Assembly: GCA_011048475.1 (NCBI GenBank)
Contig: DSDZ01000103.1
Span: 1 to 5,987, forward strand
DNA: 5,987 nucleotides
Reading direction: 5' to 3'
From: Bacteroides sp.
Lineage (GTDB): Bacteria; Bacteroidota; Bacteroidia; Bacteroidales; GCA-2748055
Shown one piece after another: positions 1 to 5,987 of the stretch (position 1 is the first letter of the stretch; each line of letters opens with the position of its first letter). The translations under genes and the position numbers were made by a program. Under the pieces are notes generated by a model. It searched no databases and had not been told where the DNA came from. It worked only from the letters and a program-made list of their open reading frames with translations.

Positions 1-2
1 CC

Positions 3-74
3 GAGCGGATGATCCGGGCATACGGCGAAGCCACCGGGAAGGGCTTTCCTGTGGCAGCCGAAAGGCCTGCTTAA
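3..74 (+). CDS. 3' end of an upstream protein-coding gene (partial, product unknown)
   Basis: An open frame enters from the left edge and ends at a TAA at 72-74, giving 23 residues that start ERMIRAYGEATG and end AAERPA. The other two forward frames are worse candidates: one stops at once, and the other runs on into the start of the next gene with an unlikely composition. Most codons end in G or C, as in the genes downstream, which supports real coding. The tail is too short to assign to a family. It ends 34 bases before the ABC ATPase start on the same strand, so the two could be co-transcribed. Confidence 0.4.
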   Translation, partial: ERMIRAYGEATGKGFPVAAERPA

Positions 75-108
75 AAAGGGATATTCCCATCATCAATCAT
101 AAAGAACC

Positions 109-789
109 ATGCTGATAAAGCTTGATCACATCAGGAAGGGATTCGGCGATCCGGGTGATCCTTCGTACCGTGCTGTTCTCCGGGATCTTTCCCTTGAGGT
201 GGAGGAGGGGGAACGGATGGCCATCCTGGGTCCGTCCGGATCAGGAAAAACCACGTTGCTGAATTTGATCGGGGGACTGGACCATCCGGATGAGGGTTCC
301 GTGGTGTTCCGCGGGGAGGAGATCACCCGCTACACGGCCGCGGAGATGGACCGTTTCCGCAACAGGCAGATCGGTTTTGTGTTCCAGTTCCACCACCTGC
401 TTCCCCAGTGCACCGTCCTGGAAAATGTGCTCATTCCAACTTTGATCCGTGAGAAAACGGAACGTGAGGAGGCCCTGGAGCGTGCGGAGAAGCTGCTCCG
501 CAGGGTGGGGATCTGGGACCACAGGGACAAATTGCCCGGAAAACTCTCGGGTGGTGAGTGCCAGCGGGCAGCCGTGGTGCGCGCCATGATCAACGCCCCG
601 TCGCTGCTCCTGGCCGACGAGCCCACCGGGGCGCTGGACCGGGAGAATGTGGAAAAGATGGCCGGACTGCTGCTGGAACTGAACCGGGAGGACGGGCTGA
701 CCCTCCTGGTGGTGACCCACTCGGCCGGCCTGGCCGAAAAAATGGGCAATACCCTGGAGCTGCGGAACGGGAAGCTGGAAAGTGTTTAA
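109..789 (+). CDS. ABC transporter ATP-binding protein, LolD/MacB/YbbA type
   Basis: This is the cytoplasmic ATPase that powers the permease encoded directly downstream. At 226 residues it is a single nucleotide-binding domain of the normal length for LolD or YbbA. All the family motifs are visible: Walker A GPSGSGKTT (41-49), Q-loop FVFQ with Q93, signature LSGGECQR (146-153), Walker B LLLADE (166-171) with the catalytic glutamate E171, D-loop GALD (174-177) and the switch histidine H204 in VVTHS. The stretch FQFHHLLPQCTVLENV is typical of the MacB/LolD subfamily, whose partners are FtsX-type permeases rather than channel-type importers. The ATG at 109 places Walker A at the usual distance from the N-terminus. 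Only a weak purine run precedes the start. The one oddity is C151 in the signature, where glutamine is more common. The transported substrate cannot be told from this protein. Confidence 0.96.
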   Translation: MLIKLDHIRKGFGDPGDPSYRAVLRDLSLEVEEGERMAILGPSGSGKTTLLNLIGGLDHPDEGSVVFRGEEITRYTAAEMDRFRNRQIGFVFQFHHLLPQCTVLENVLIPTLIREKTEREEALERAEKLLRRVGIWDHRDKLPGKLSGGECQRAAVVRAMINAPSLLLADEPTGALDRENVEKMAGLLLELNREDGLTLLVVTHSAGLAEKMGNTLELRNGKLESV

Positions 790-825
790 TTATGTTTGGC
801 TAAGTAAGAAAGTGATGCCGGGAAC

Positions 826-3800
826 ATGAATGCAGTGCGGTTCATACGGAACAACCTCTCCTACTACTGGAAGAAGAACCTTCTTCTTGCCCTGGGGATC
901 GCCATCAGTGCCGCGGTGCTGACCGGGGCGCTGATCGTGGGCGACTCGGTGGATTACAGCCTGAACCGGATCGTGGACCACCGGCTGGGGAAGGTCACCC
1001 ATGCGATGCGGTCGGCCGACCGCTACTTCACCGAAACCCTGGCCGGGAAGGTCAGCCGCCAGCTCGGGATCCCGGTTTCCCCTCTGCTTCTCCGGCAGGG
1101 AATTGCCGTGGCGGACGGGGGACAGAAGCGGGTGAACCGGGTGCAGGTGCTGGGGGTGGATGCCACCTTTGACCGGATGGCCGGTCTGGAAGATGTTTAC
1201 GGGACACTTTCAGGCGATACGGTCATCCTCAGCAAAAACCTGGCCGACCGGCTGGGCGTGGGCCGGGGGGATGAGTTCCTGCTGCGGATCAGGCGGGCCA
1301 GCCTGGCCCCCGAGAACGCCCCCTTCGTGTCCGATGCAGGTTCCGTGGTCACCCTCCGGGCGGTGGTCGCTTCCGTGGCCGGGGAGGAGCGGCTGGGCAG
1401 GTTCAACCTGGAAGCTTCCCAGACAGCCCCTTTCAATGTATTCATCTCACGCCGCAGCCTTGAAGGTTTGATGGACTTTTCAGGGAAGGCCAATGTGCTG
1501 CTGATGGAGGCCGGCGGGATCCCCGGTGAGGAGATCCGCGGTGCCATCCGCAACCGGTTCACCCCTGCCGATGCCGGCCTGACCATCACCCGCCTGGATG
1601 AGATTTCCCAGATCCAGGTGAAAAGCGACCGGGTGTTCATCGATTCCCTGCTCGCAGCGATCCTGCAAGCAGCGGGCAGTGAAACGGGGACCGGCATCAT
1701 CACCTATTTTGTGAATGAGATTGCAGCGGGCGACCGGGCCACCCCGTATTCCTTCGTCTCCACCCTGCCGGGCGATCTGCTCCGGCCTGACGAGGTGATC
1801 ATCAACCGCTGGCTGGCGGAGGACCTGCAGGCGGGTGCGGGCGATACGATCCGGATCACCTATTTCAGGGTGGGCCTGCTGCGGGAGCTTGAAGAGGAAT
1901 CGGCCACCTTCACGGTCAGGGGCGTGGTGCCGGTGGAAGGGAGTTACGGCGACCGCCACCTGATGCCGGACATCCCCGGATTGTCCGACGTGGGGAACTG
2001 CAGGGACTGGGATACGGGGGTCCCCATCGACCTGGAGAAGATCAGGGACAGGGACGAGGATTACTGGGATTTGTACCGGGGTACCCCGAAAGCATATATC
2101 CATGTTTCCAGGGGCGCGGAGATGTGGAAAAACAGGTTCGGAACCTTTACATCTTTCCGTTACGATGCTTCCCGCACAGATCCCGGAATGCTGTCGGACA
2201 GGATCATGGAGGATCTATACCCCGCCGGTCTGGGATTTACCCTGGCCCCTGTCAGGGAGCAGGGATACGCGGCCGCCGGCAGCGGGGTGGATTTCAGCCA
2301 GCTGTTTGCCGGTCTCAGCTTCTTCCTGCTGGTCGCGGGGATCCTGCTGGCCATCCTGCTGTTCCTGCTGAACCTGGAGAGCAGGAAGGACCAGCTCCGG
2401 ACGCTGGTCCGCCTGGGCATCCCCGTGAAGACGATCCGGTGGATGATGTTTGCCGAAAGCATGATCGTGGCGCTGGTCGGGGCGGCGGCGGGACTCCTGC
2501 TGGCAGTCCTTTACAACAGGCTGGTTTTTCATGCATTGAACGGGGTGTGGCGGGACATCGTCCGCACCGACATGATGCTGATCCGGGTGAGACCGGTGAC
2601 CCTTTTCACGGGACTGGCGATCTCGCTGGCGGTTTCCTTCCTGGCCCTCTGGTTCCCGCTGACCCGGATACTGAAGGGACTGCACGGAACACACAGGACA
2701 GCACAAAGGAGGAATGGCTTTCGGTTCAGCCGGAATGTTGCGGCCGCAGCCGGGATCATCACCGGTGCTGTTGCCACCGGCCTGATCATCACCCAGCTGA
2801 TCCGCATGGAGGCGGTCAATGCGATTGTTTTCTTCATTGCCGGCGGATTGCTCCTGGTCTCCGCGGTCTGTTTCATCCTGTGGAATTTGATCCGGACTGA
2901 AAAAAAGACCTACGGTCACCTGCAGCTATCCCTCCTGAGCTGGAAAAATGCACTCCGGAACCGTACCAGGAGCATGAGCATCGTGATCCTCTTTGCGATC
3001 GGTTCCTTTCTGGTCATTTCCACCGGAGGCTTCCGCAAGGATGTGTTCAGAAACGCCGGGGAGATGGACAGCGGCACGGGAGGGTTCCTGTACTATGCGG
3101 AGTCCACCGTCCCCGTTCTGAAAGATCTGAATGATCCGGAAGTGAGGTACGAATACGGACTGGGCGGGGGATACGCTTTCGTTCAGCTGCGAAAGACCGC
3201 GGGCGACGATGCCAGCTGTCTCAACCTGAACCGGGTCTCCACGCCTCCCATCCTGGGGGTGGATCCGGAAAAGCTGGAAGGTCGGTTTTCCTTCGTGACC
3301 CGTACGCCTTACCTGGACGAAGAACAGCCCTGGCTGTCCCTGCAGCAGGAGCTTCCGGAAGGGGTCGTCCCCGCCATCGCCGATGAGACGGTGATCAAGT
3401 GGGGACTGGGCATGGAGGCGGGCGATACGCTGCATTATGTGAACAGCCGGGGGGAGGAGATGGAGCTGTTGCTGGTGGGGGGACTGGCGCCGTCGGTGTT
3501 CCAGGGAAACGTGATCATCTCCCGGAAGCATTTCCTGGCGCAGTTTCCCGAAAGCAGCGGGACAGGGGTGTTCCTGATGGAGGGCTCCCTTTCCGATACC
3601 ACACGGATCCGTTCGGAGATCGAGAGGGGAATGCGTGATTTCGGGTGGGACATGCAATTGGCGGCAGTCCGGCTGGCGGAATTCAATTCCATCACCAACA
3701 CCTACCTCTCCATCTTCCTGGTCATGGGAGCCCTGGGCCTTCTGCTGGGCACCTTCGGGCTGGTGGTGGTCCTGTCCCGCAGCATCATGGAGCGGAGGCA

Positions 3801-4083
3801 GGAGATCGCCCTGCTGAAGGCAGTCGGATACGGACGGAAGAGGATCCGCCGGCTGGTGGTCAGGGAATATATGATCCTGCTGGGGATGGGGATCGGTACG
3901 GGTTTCCTCACCGCGATCATCGCCACCCTGCCTTCCATCCTGAGCCCCAACACGGGGACCTCCTTCAGCACCATCCTCCTGCTGCTTGTGTTGTTGCTTG
4001 CCAACGGGTGGCTCTGGATCCGGGTGACCACCGGTTCCGCCCTCAGGGAAAAGACCCTTCACACCGCCCTCCGGAACGAATGA
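826..4083 (+). CDS. Large FtsX-family ABC transporter permease (two fused FtsX units)
   Basis: This is the membrane partner of the preceding ATPase, 36 bases downstream of it. It has 1085 residues and about ten hydrophobic segments: roughly 19-39, 493-516, 543-567, 592-614, 637-657, 664-689, 716-733, 960-984, 1014-1037 and 1047-1068. This 1+3+2+1+3 pattern is a doubled FtsX/MacB unit in one chain, as in YbbP. Two cytoplasmic coupling motifs follow the FtsX pattern: SRKDQLRTLVRLGIPVKTI (519-537) and a stronger RRQEIALLKAVGYGRKRI (990-1007). The outer regions span about 40-492 and 734-959, so the first is twice the size of the second; YbbP as a whole is only about 800 residues. Such transporters do not import nutrients. 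They move lipids, lipoproteins or peptides out of the membrane, or work mechanically on envelope partners. The substrate here is unknown. Similar long permeases occur, from memory, in Bacteroidota and Planctomycetes. The ATG at 826 has only a weak upstream purine run. Confidence 0.93.
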   Translation: MNAVRFIRNNLSYYWKKNLLLALGIAISAAVLTGALIVGDSVDYSLNRIVDHRLGKVTHAMRSADRYFTETLAGKVSRQLGIPVSPLLLRQGIAVADGGQKRVNRVQVLGVDATFDRMAGLEDVYGTLSGDTVILSKNLADRLGVGRGDEFLLRIRRASLAPENAPFVSDAGSVVTLRAVVASVAGEERLGRFNLEASQTAPFNVFISRRSLEGLMDFSGKANVLLMEAGGIPGEEIRGAIRNRFTPADAGLTITRLDEISQIQVKSDRVFIDSLLAAILQAAGSETGTGIITYFVNEIAAGDRATPYSFVSTLPGDLLRPDEVIINRWLAEDLQAGAGDTIRITYFRVGLLRELEEESATFTVRGVVPVEGSYGDRHLMPDIPGLSDVGNCRDWDTGVPIDLEKIRDRDEDYWDLYRGTPKAYIHVSRGAEMWKNRFGTFTSFRYDASRTDPGMLSDRIMEDLYPAGLGFTLAPVREQGYAAAGSGVDFSQLFAGLSFFLLVAGILLAILLFLLNLESRKDQLRTLVRLGIPVKTIRWMMFAESMIVALVGAAAGLLLAVLYNRLVFHALNGVWRDIVRTDMMLIRVRPVTLFTGLAISLAVSFLALWFPLTRILKGLHGTHRTAQRRNGFRFSRNVAAAAGIITGAVATGLIITQLIRMEAVNAIVFFIAGGLLLVSAVCFILWNLIRTEKKTYGHLQLSLLSWKNALRNRTRSMSIVILFAIGSFLVISTGGFRKDVFRNAGEMDSGTGGFLYYAESTVPVLKDLNDPEVRYEYGLGGGYAFVQLRKTAGDDASCLNLNRVSTPPILGVDPEKLEGRFSFVTRTPYLDEEQPWLSLQQELPEGVVPAIADETVIKWGLGMEAGDTLHYVNSRGEEMELLLVGGLAPSVFQGNVIISRKHFLAQFPESSGTGVFLMEGSLSDTTRIRSEIERGMRDFGWDMQLAAVRLAEFNSITNTYLSIFLVMGALGLLLGTFGLVVVLSRSIMERRQEIALLKAVGYGRKRIRRLVVREYMILLGMGIGTGFLTAIIATLPSILSPNTGTSFSTILLLLVLLLANGWLWIRVTTGSALREKTLHTALRNE

Positions 4084-4124
4084 TCCCGGATCCCCTGTAA
4101 GCCGGGAAACCACTTTTCAGGGGA
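4084..4124 (+). other. Inverted repeats after the permease stop; possible weak terminator
   Basis: Two overlapping inverted repeats follow the stop codon. TCCCGG (4084-4089) pairs with CCGGGA (4102-4107), and TCCCCTG (4091-4097) pairs with CAGGGGA (4118-4124) around a 20-base loop. The two stems overlap, so they cannot form together. A further copy of TCCCGG at 4140-4145 could compete for the first partner. There is no T-run after either stem, so this is not a standard intrinsic terminator. It may stabilise or end the transporter mRNA, or mean nothing. Confidence 0.3.
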
Positions 4125-4152
4125 CCAGGCGATCAGGAATCCCGGAAAAATC

Positions 4153-4160
4153 TATATTCG
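4153..4160 (+). promoter_or_regulatory. Bacteroidota-type -7 promoter box for the YdeI-like gene
   Basis: TATATTCG differs at one base from the Bacteroidota -7 consensus TAnnTTTG and ends four bases before the ATG at 4165. In that phylum transcription starts a few bases after the box, which would put the start at or near the ATG. No convincing TTTG -33 element lies about 20 bases upstream, so the call rests on one short motif and its position. Confidence 0.45.
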
Positions 4161-4164
4161 TACC

Positions 4165-4734
4165 ATGAAAGAACTCAGAGTTGCAAGCCTCGAAGCCTGG
4201 CGCGTATGGCTGAGAGAAAACCGTGATACATCGGAAGGGGTGTGGCTGGTGTTCCGGAAAAAGGGAACCGGACCAATCCCCTTCACCTACGATGAAGCCC
4301 TGGATGAAGCACTCTGTCAAGGCTGGGTGGACAGCCTGATCAAGGCCATCGATGACCGGGAATACATGCGGAAGTTCACCCCCCGCAAGGAGACCAGCAA
4401 CTGGTCAGAGGTCAACAAAAAAAAGGCCGGGAAACTGATCGCACAGGGGAGGATGACCCCTCGCGGGATGGCACTTGTGGAAGCTGCAAAAAAGAACGGC
4501 ATGTGGGACAGGAAGGCGGAGCGGCCCGCGATTAGTGAGGAGATCCCTGCAGCCCTCCTGGAAGCAATCAGGGAAAGCCCCGCTGCGAGGGAACACTATG
4601 ACGAAATCCCGCGCTCCCAACAGAGGCAGTTTCACATCTGGATCAACTCGGCCAGGAGGGAGGAAACGGTCCAAAAACGGGTACAGGAGACCATCCGGCT
4701 CCTGGAGCGGGGAGAGGGGCCGGGCCTGAGGTAA
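4165..4734 (+). CDS. YdeI/OmpD-associated (OmdA) family protein
   Basis: This 189-residue soluble protein belongs to the family that Pfam names bacteriocin-protection, YdeI or OmpD-associated. The signature blocks are clear: YDEALDEALCQGWVDSLIK (42-60), the YMRKFTPRKETSNWSEVN stretch (67-84), then LIAQGRMTPRGM (91-102) and AAKKNGMWD (107-115). Family members usually carry CFGWIDS where this one has CQGWVDS. The C-terminal part (about 126-184) is helical and charged, matching the family's second region. It has no signal peptide or membrane segment, so it should be cytoplasmic. The biochemical role is unknown; the family name comes from stress or antimicrobial-resistance links in a few species and should not be read as proof of function. 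The start is fixed by the promoter-like box just upstream and by the conserved N-terminal SLEAWRVWL. No Shine-Dalgarno sits at a usable distance. Confidence 0.92.
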   Translation: MKELRVASLEAWRVWLRENRDTSEGVWLVFRKKGTGPIPFTYDEALDEALCQGWVDSLIKAIDDREYMRKFTPRKETSNWSEVNKKKAGKLIAQGRMTPRGMALVEAAKKNGMWDRKAERPAISEEIPAALLEAIRESPAAREHYDEIPRSQQRQFHIWINSARREETVQKRVQETIRLLERGEGPGLR

Positions 4735-4796
4735 TGAGCAGGGCCCCGGACAGGGGGGGGTCTGCACGGCACAGGGAAGATACCATGAGGTAATGA
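4727..4796 (+). repeat. 11-base direct repeat TGAGGTAATGA flanking the intergenic gap
   Basis: TGAGGTAATGA occurs exactly at 4727-4737 and again at 4786-4796, 59 bases apart. The first copy holds the stop codon of the YdeI-like gene. The second holds the start codon of the next gene. The spacer also carries a run of eight G (4753-4760) and an inverted repeat GGGGCC/GGCCCC (4716-4721, 4742-4747) with no T-run. The repeat could be a remnant of a small duplication or insertion, or chance. Confidence 0.5.
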
Positions 4797-5152
4797 AATC
4801 AAAACGGAAAGGGTACGACGTGGATGACTTGAAGGACAGGTTCGTTTTGTTCCTTAAACGGCACGACCTGGTTATCCCCTTTATCGTGAACCATGCCATC
4901 AGGAACAGGCACCTGTCCGGTCTGATCAGCAACGTGAAGAACGAAACTTTCTCTGAATACCTGGACCGGGTGCCTCCCTCAAAATACATGGACAGCTGTT
5001 TCGTGAAGAAAGAAACCACGGAGGGAGAAGCTTTCTGGAGCTGGTACAGTCATAAATGGAAGGCGGTCCACGAATACTCCGGCATGTACTGGAAAATCGT
5101 GCGGTATTTTGTGGAGACGCAAAAGGAAACATCAGGAAAGACTCGCCCATGA
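4793..5152 (+). CDS. Hypothetical 119-residue basic protein
   Basis: I do not recognise this protein. It starts MKSKRKGYDVDDLKDRF, is rich in lysine and arginine, and has a central stretch (LVIPFIVNHAI, 26-36) too short and polar to be a clear membrane segment. Towards the C-terminus is an aromatic cluster, FWSWYSHKWK (81-90) followed by YSGMYWKIVRYF (95-106). It has no signal peptide, no cysteine pair (one cysteine, C69) and no known catalytic motif. The ATG at 4793 is the only usual start: upstream in frame there is no ATG, GTG or TTG back to the TGA at 4727. AGGGAAG at 4773-4779 may be a distant ribosome site, and GAGG at 4787-4790 is too close. Its stop overlaps the next start as ATGA, which supports real coding and coupled translation with the SDR enzyme. 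It may be an accessory to that enzyme or simply a neighbour. Confidence 0.75.
   Translation: MKSKRKGYDVDDLKDRFVLFLKRHDLVIPFIVNHAIRNRHLSGLISNVKNETFSEYLDRVPPSKYMDSCFVKKETTEGEAFWSWYSHKWKAVHEYSGMYWKIVRYFVETQKETSGKTRP
5134..5140 (+). promoter_or_regulatory. Shine-Dalgarno for the SDR gene, inside the preceding gene
   Basis: AGGAAAG lies eight bases before the ATG at 5149, the best-placed ribosome site in the window. It sits within the last codons of the 119-residue protein and supports this start for the SDR enzyme, together with the ATGA overlap. Confidence 0.55.
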
Positions 5153-5987
5153 GCAAAAGCAAGGAGGTTGTACTGCTGACCGGTGCCTCCGGGCACATGG
5201 GATTCCAGGCTTTCAGGCTGCTCTGGGAGAAAAGGGACCGCTATGACATCGTGCTGCTGGTGCGGCCTTCCCGGGTCAATAAGCGCCTGTTCAGGGAATA
5301 TGAGCAGCAGGCCGGGATCGTTCCCGGCAGGGGGACAGGGACCGTGTACGGAAAAGGGCTGAAGATCGTCTGGGGGGATGCCCTCAGCAGGGAGGATGTG
5401 GAGGAAGCCTGCAGGGGGATCGACTGGTGCCTTCACCTGATGGCGGTGATCCCCCCTAAAGCCGACCGTGACCCGGAATACACGGAAAAGATCAACCGGG
5501 TGGCCACCGGGTACATCGTCGAGACCATCGAAGCACAGGACCCGGAGCGCATCAGGATGGTCTACGTGGGGACGGTGGCCCAGTACGGCGACCGGCTTCC
5601 TCCAGTTCATGTGGGAAGGGCGGGGGATCCCCTGCTTTGCTGCGAGTACGACCATTACAGTCCCGGCAAAACCGCGGCTGAACTGCGGGTGATGGAATCC
5701 CGCATCCGTCATGGCGTATCCCTCAGGCAAACCTTCATCATGATCCCGGATATTTTTTCGCTGCTGGATCCCATCCTGTTCCACCAGCCCATCGATACCT
5801 GCATGGAGGGGATCACCCTGCGGGATTCGGCAAGGATGCTGGTCGCATGCCTGGACATGGATGACCGGTCCGGTTTCTGGAGAAAAACCTACAACGTATC
5901 AGGGGGGCCGCAGTGCAGGGCGACCTACCTGGAATTCCTCGAGAGGATCTACCGGATGATGGGACTGGATTTTACGCGGGTGATGGA
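5149..5987 (+). CDS. NAD(P)-dependent epimerase/dehydratase family protein (SDR), 3' end missing
   Basis: The frame is open from the ATG at 5149 to the window edge (279 complete codons). The N-terminus is a Rossmann fold: VVLLTGASGHMG (7-18) gives the GxxGxxG dinucleotide loop. VRPSR puts R39 after the second strand, which usually favours NADP over NAD. WGD (75-77) and HLMAVIPP (96-103) match further cofactor contacts. The catalytic set looks complete: T142 in VYVGTVAQYGD, with Y170 and K174 in the YSPGK form of YxxxK. NVSGG (249-253), after a long substrate-binding half, fits the extended SDR or sugar-epimerase-like type. The loop between the second and third strands (about 41-70) is longer and more basic than usual. 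The substrate cannot be named; nucleotide-sugar or lipid-linked chemistry is possible. ATGA overlap with the preceding gene implies one transcript. Confidence 0.9.
   Translation, partial: MSKSKEVVLLTGASGHMGFQAFRLLWEKRDRYDIVLLVRPSRVNKRLFREYEQQAGIVPGRGTGTVYGKGLKIVWGDALSREDVEEACRGIDWCLHLMAVIPPKADRDPEYTEKINRVATGYIVETIEAQDPERIRMVYVGTVAQYGDRLPPVHVGRAGDPLLCCEYDHYSPGKTAAELRVMESRIRHGVSLRQTFIMIPDIFSLLDPILFHQPIDTCMEGITLRDSARMLVACLDMDDRSGFWRKTYNVSGGPQCRATYLEFLERIYRMMGLDFTRVM

Noticed and set aside
78..88. Small hairpin GGGA-TAT-TCCC before the ABC ATPase gene as an operator
   Set aside because: Four base pairs around three bases is too little to claim a regulatory site, and no promoter motif accompanies it.
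792..803. ATG TTT GGC TAA mini-frame between ATPase and permease
   Set aside because: Three codons with no ribosome site or context; nothing suggests a leader peptide.
1480..2103. Minus-strand open frame of 207 codons inside the permease gene
   Set aside because: It shows no recognisable domain and falls opposite the well-supported outer domain of the permease.
2124..2900. Plus-strand open frame of 258 codons in another frame of the permease gene
   Set aside because: Its product is dominated by Gly, Arg, Pro and His, and the overlapping frame encodes the FtsX membrane segments.
2926..4113. Long open frame (395 codons) on the minus strand opposite the permease
   Set aside because: Its translation is rich in Gln, His, Gly, Pro and Asp with no domain pattern, as expected from the antisense of a GC-rich gene, while the plus strand there encodes clear FtsX motifs and membrane segments.
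4716..4747. GGGGCC/GGCCCC inverted repeat around the YdeI-like stop codon as a terminator
   Set aside because: The stem is only six bases with a 20-base loop and no T-run follows, so an intrinsic terminator is not supported.
5050..5784. Open frame of 244 codons on the minus strand opposite the SDR gene
   Set aside because: It lies across the small protein and the SDR gene, whose plus-strand motifs (GASGHMG, YSPGK) are unmistakable; its own composition looks like antisense shadow.

Overview
The window is about 6 kb of ordinary-looking, gene-dense bacterial chromosome. Every confident gene lies on the + strand, and codons favour G or C in the third position. One promoter-like element (TATATTCG, five bases before a start codon) resembles the -7 box of Bacteroidota, and most starts lack a good Shine-Dalgarno. 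Together with the type of large FtsX-family permease present, this points to a GC-rich member of Bacteroidota. That placement is an inference; no rRNA or marker gene is present to confirm it.

Layout. Positions 3-74 look like the last 23 codons of an upstream gene. Positions 109-789 encode a LolD/MacB/YbbA-type ABC ATPase. After a 36-base gap, 826-4083 encodes its partner, a 1085-residue permease with two FtsX-type membrane units and large extracytoplasmic domains. The ATPase and permease form a two-gene export or envelope-remodelling transporter of the MacB/LolCDE/YbbAP class. The arrangement is closest to YbbA-YbbP, because all membrane segments sit in one chain. An 81-base spacer (4084-4164) holds inverted repeats and the promoter-like box. 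Then come a YdeI/OmpD-associated family protein (4165-4734), an unrecognised 119-residue basic protein (4793-5152), and, overlapping it by ATGA, an NAD(P)-dependent epimerase/dehydratase of the SDR superfamily (5149 to the window edge, incomplete).

How the genes work together. The ATPase and permease almost certainly form one complex. The small protein and the SDR enzyme are probably translationally coupled. The YdeI-like gene appears to have its own start of transcription and may lead the second group of genes. Nothing ties the two groups together functionally. There is no tRNA, rRNA, CRISPR array, insertion sequence or phage gene. No clearly new multi-gene system is visible. The points most worth a second look are the internal repeats and enlarged outer domain of the permease, the orphan protein coupled to the SDR gene, and the possible leaderless start of the YdeI-like gene.
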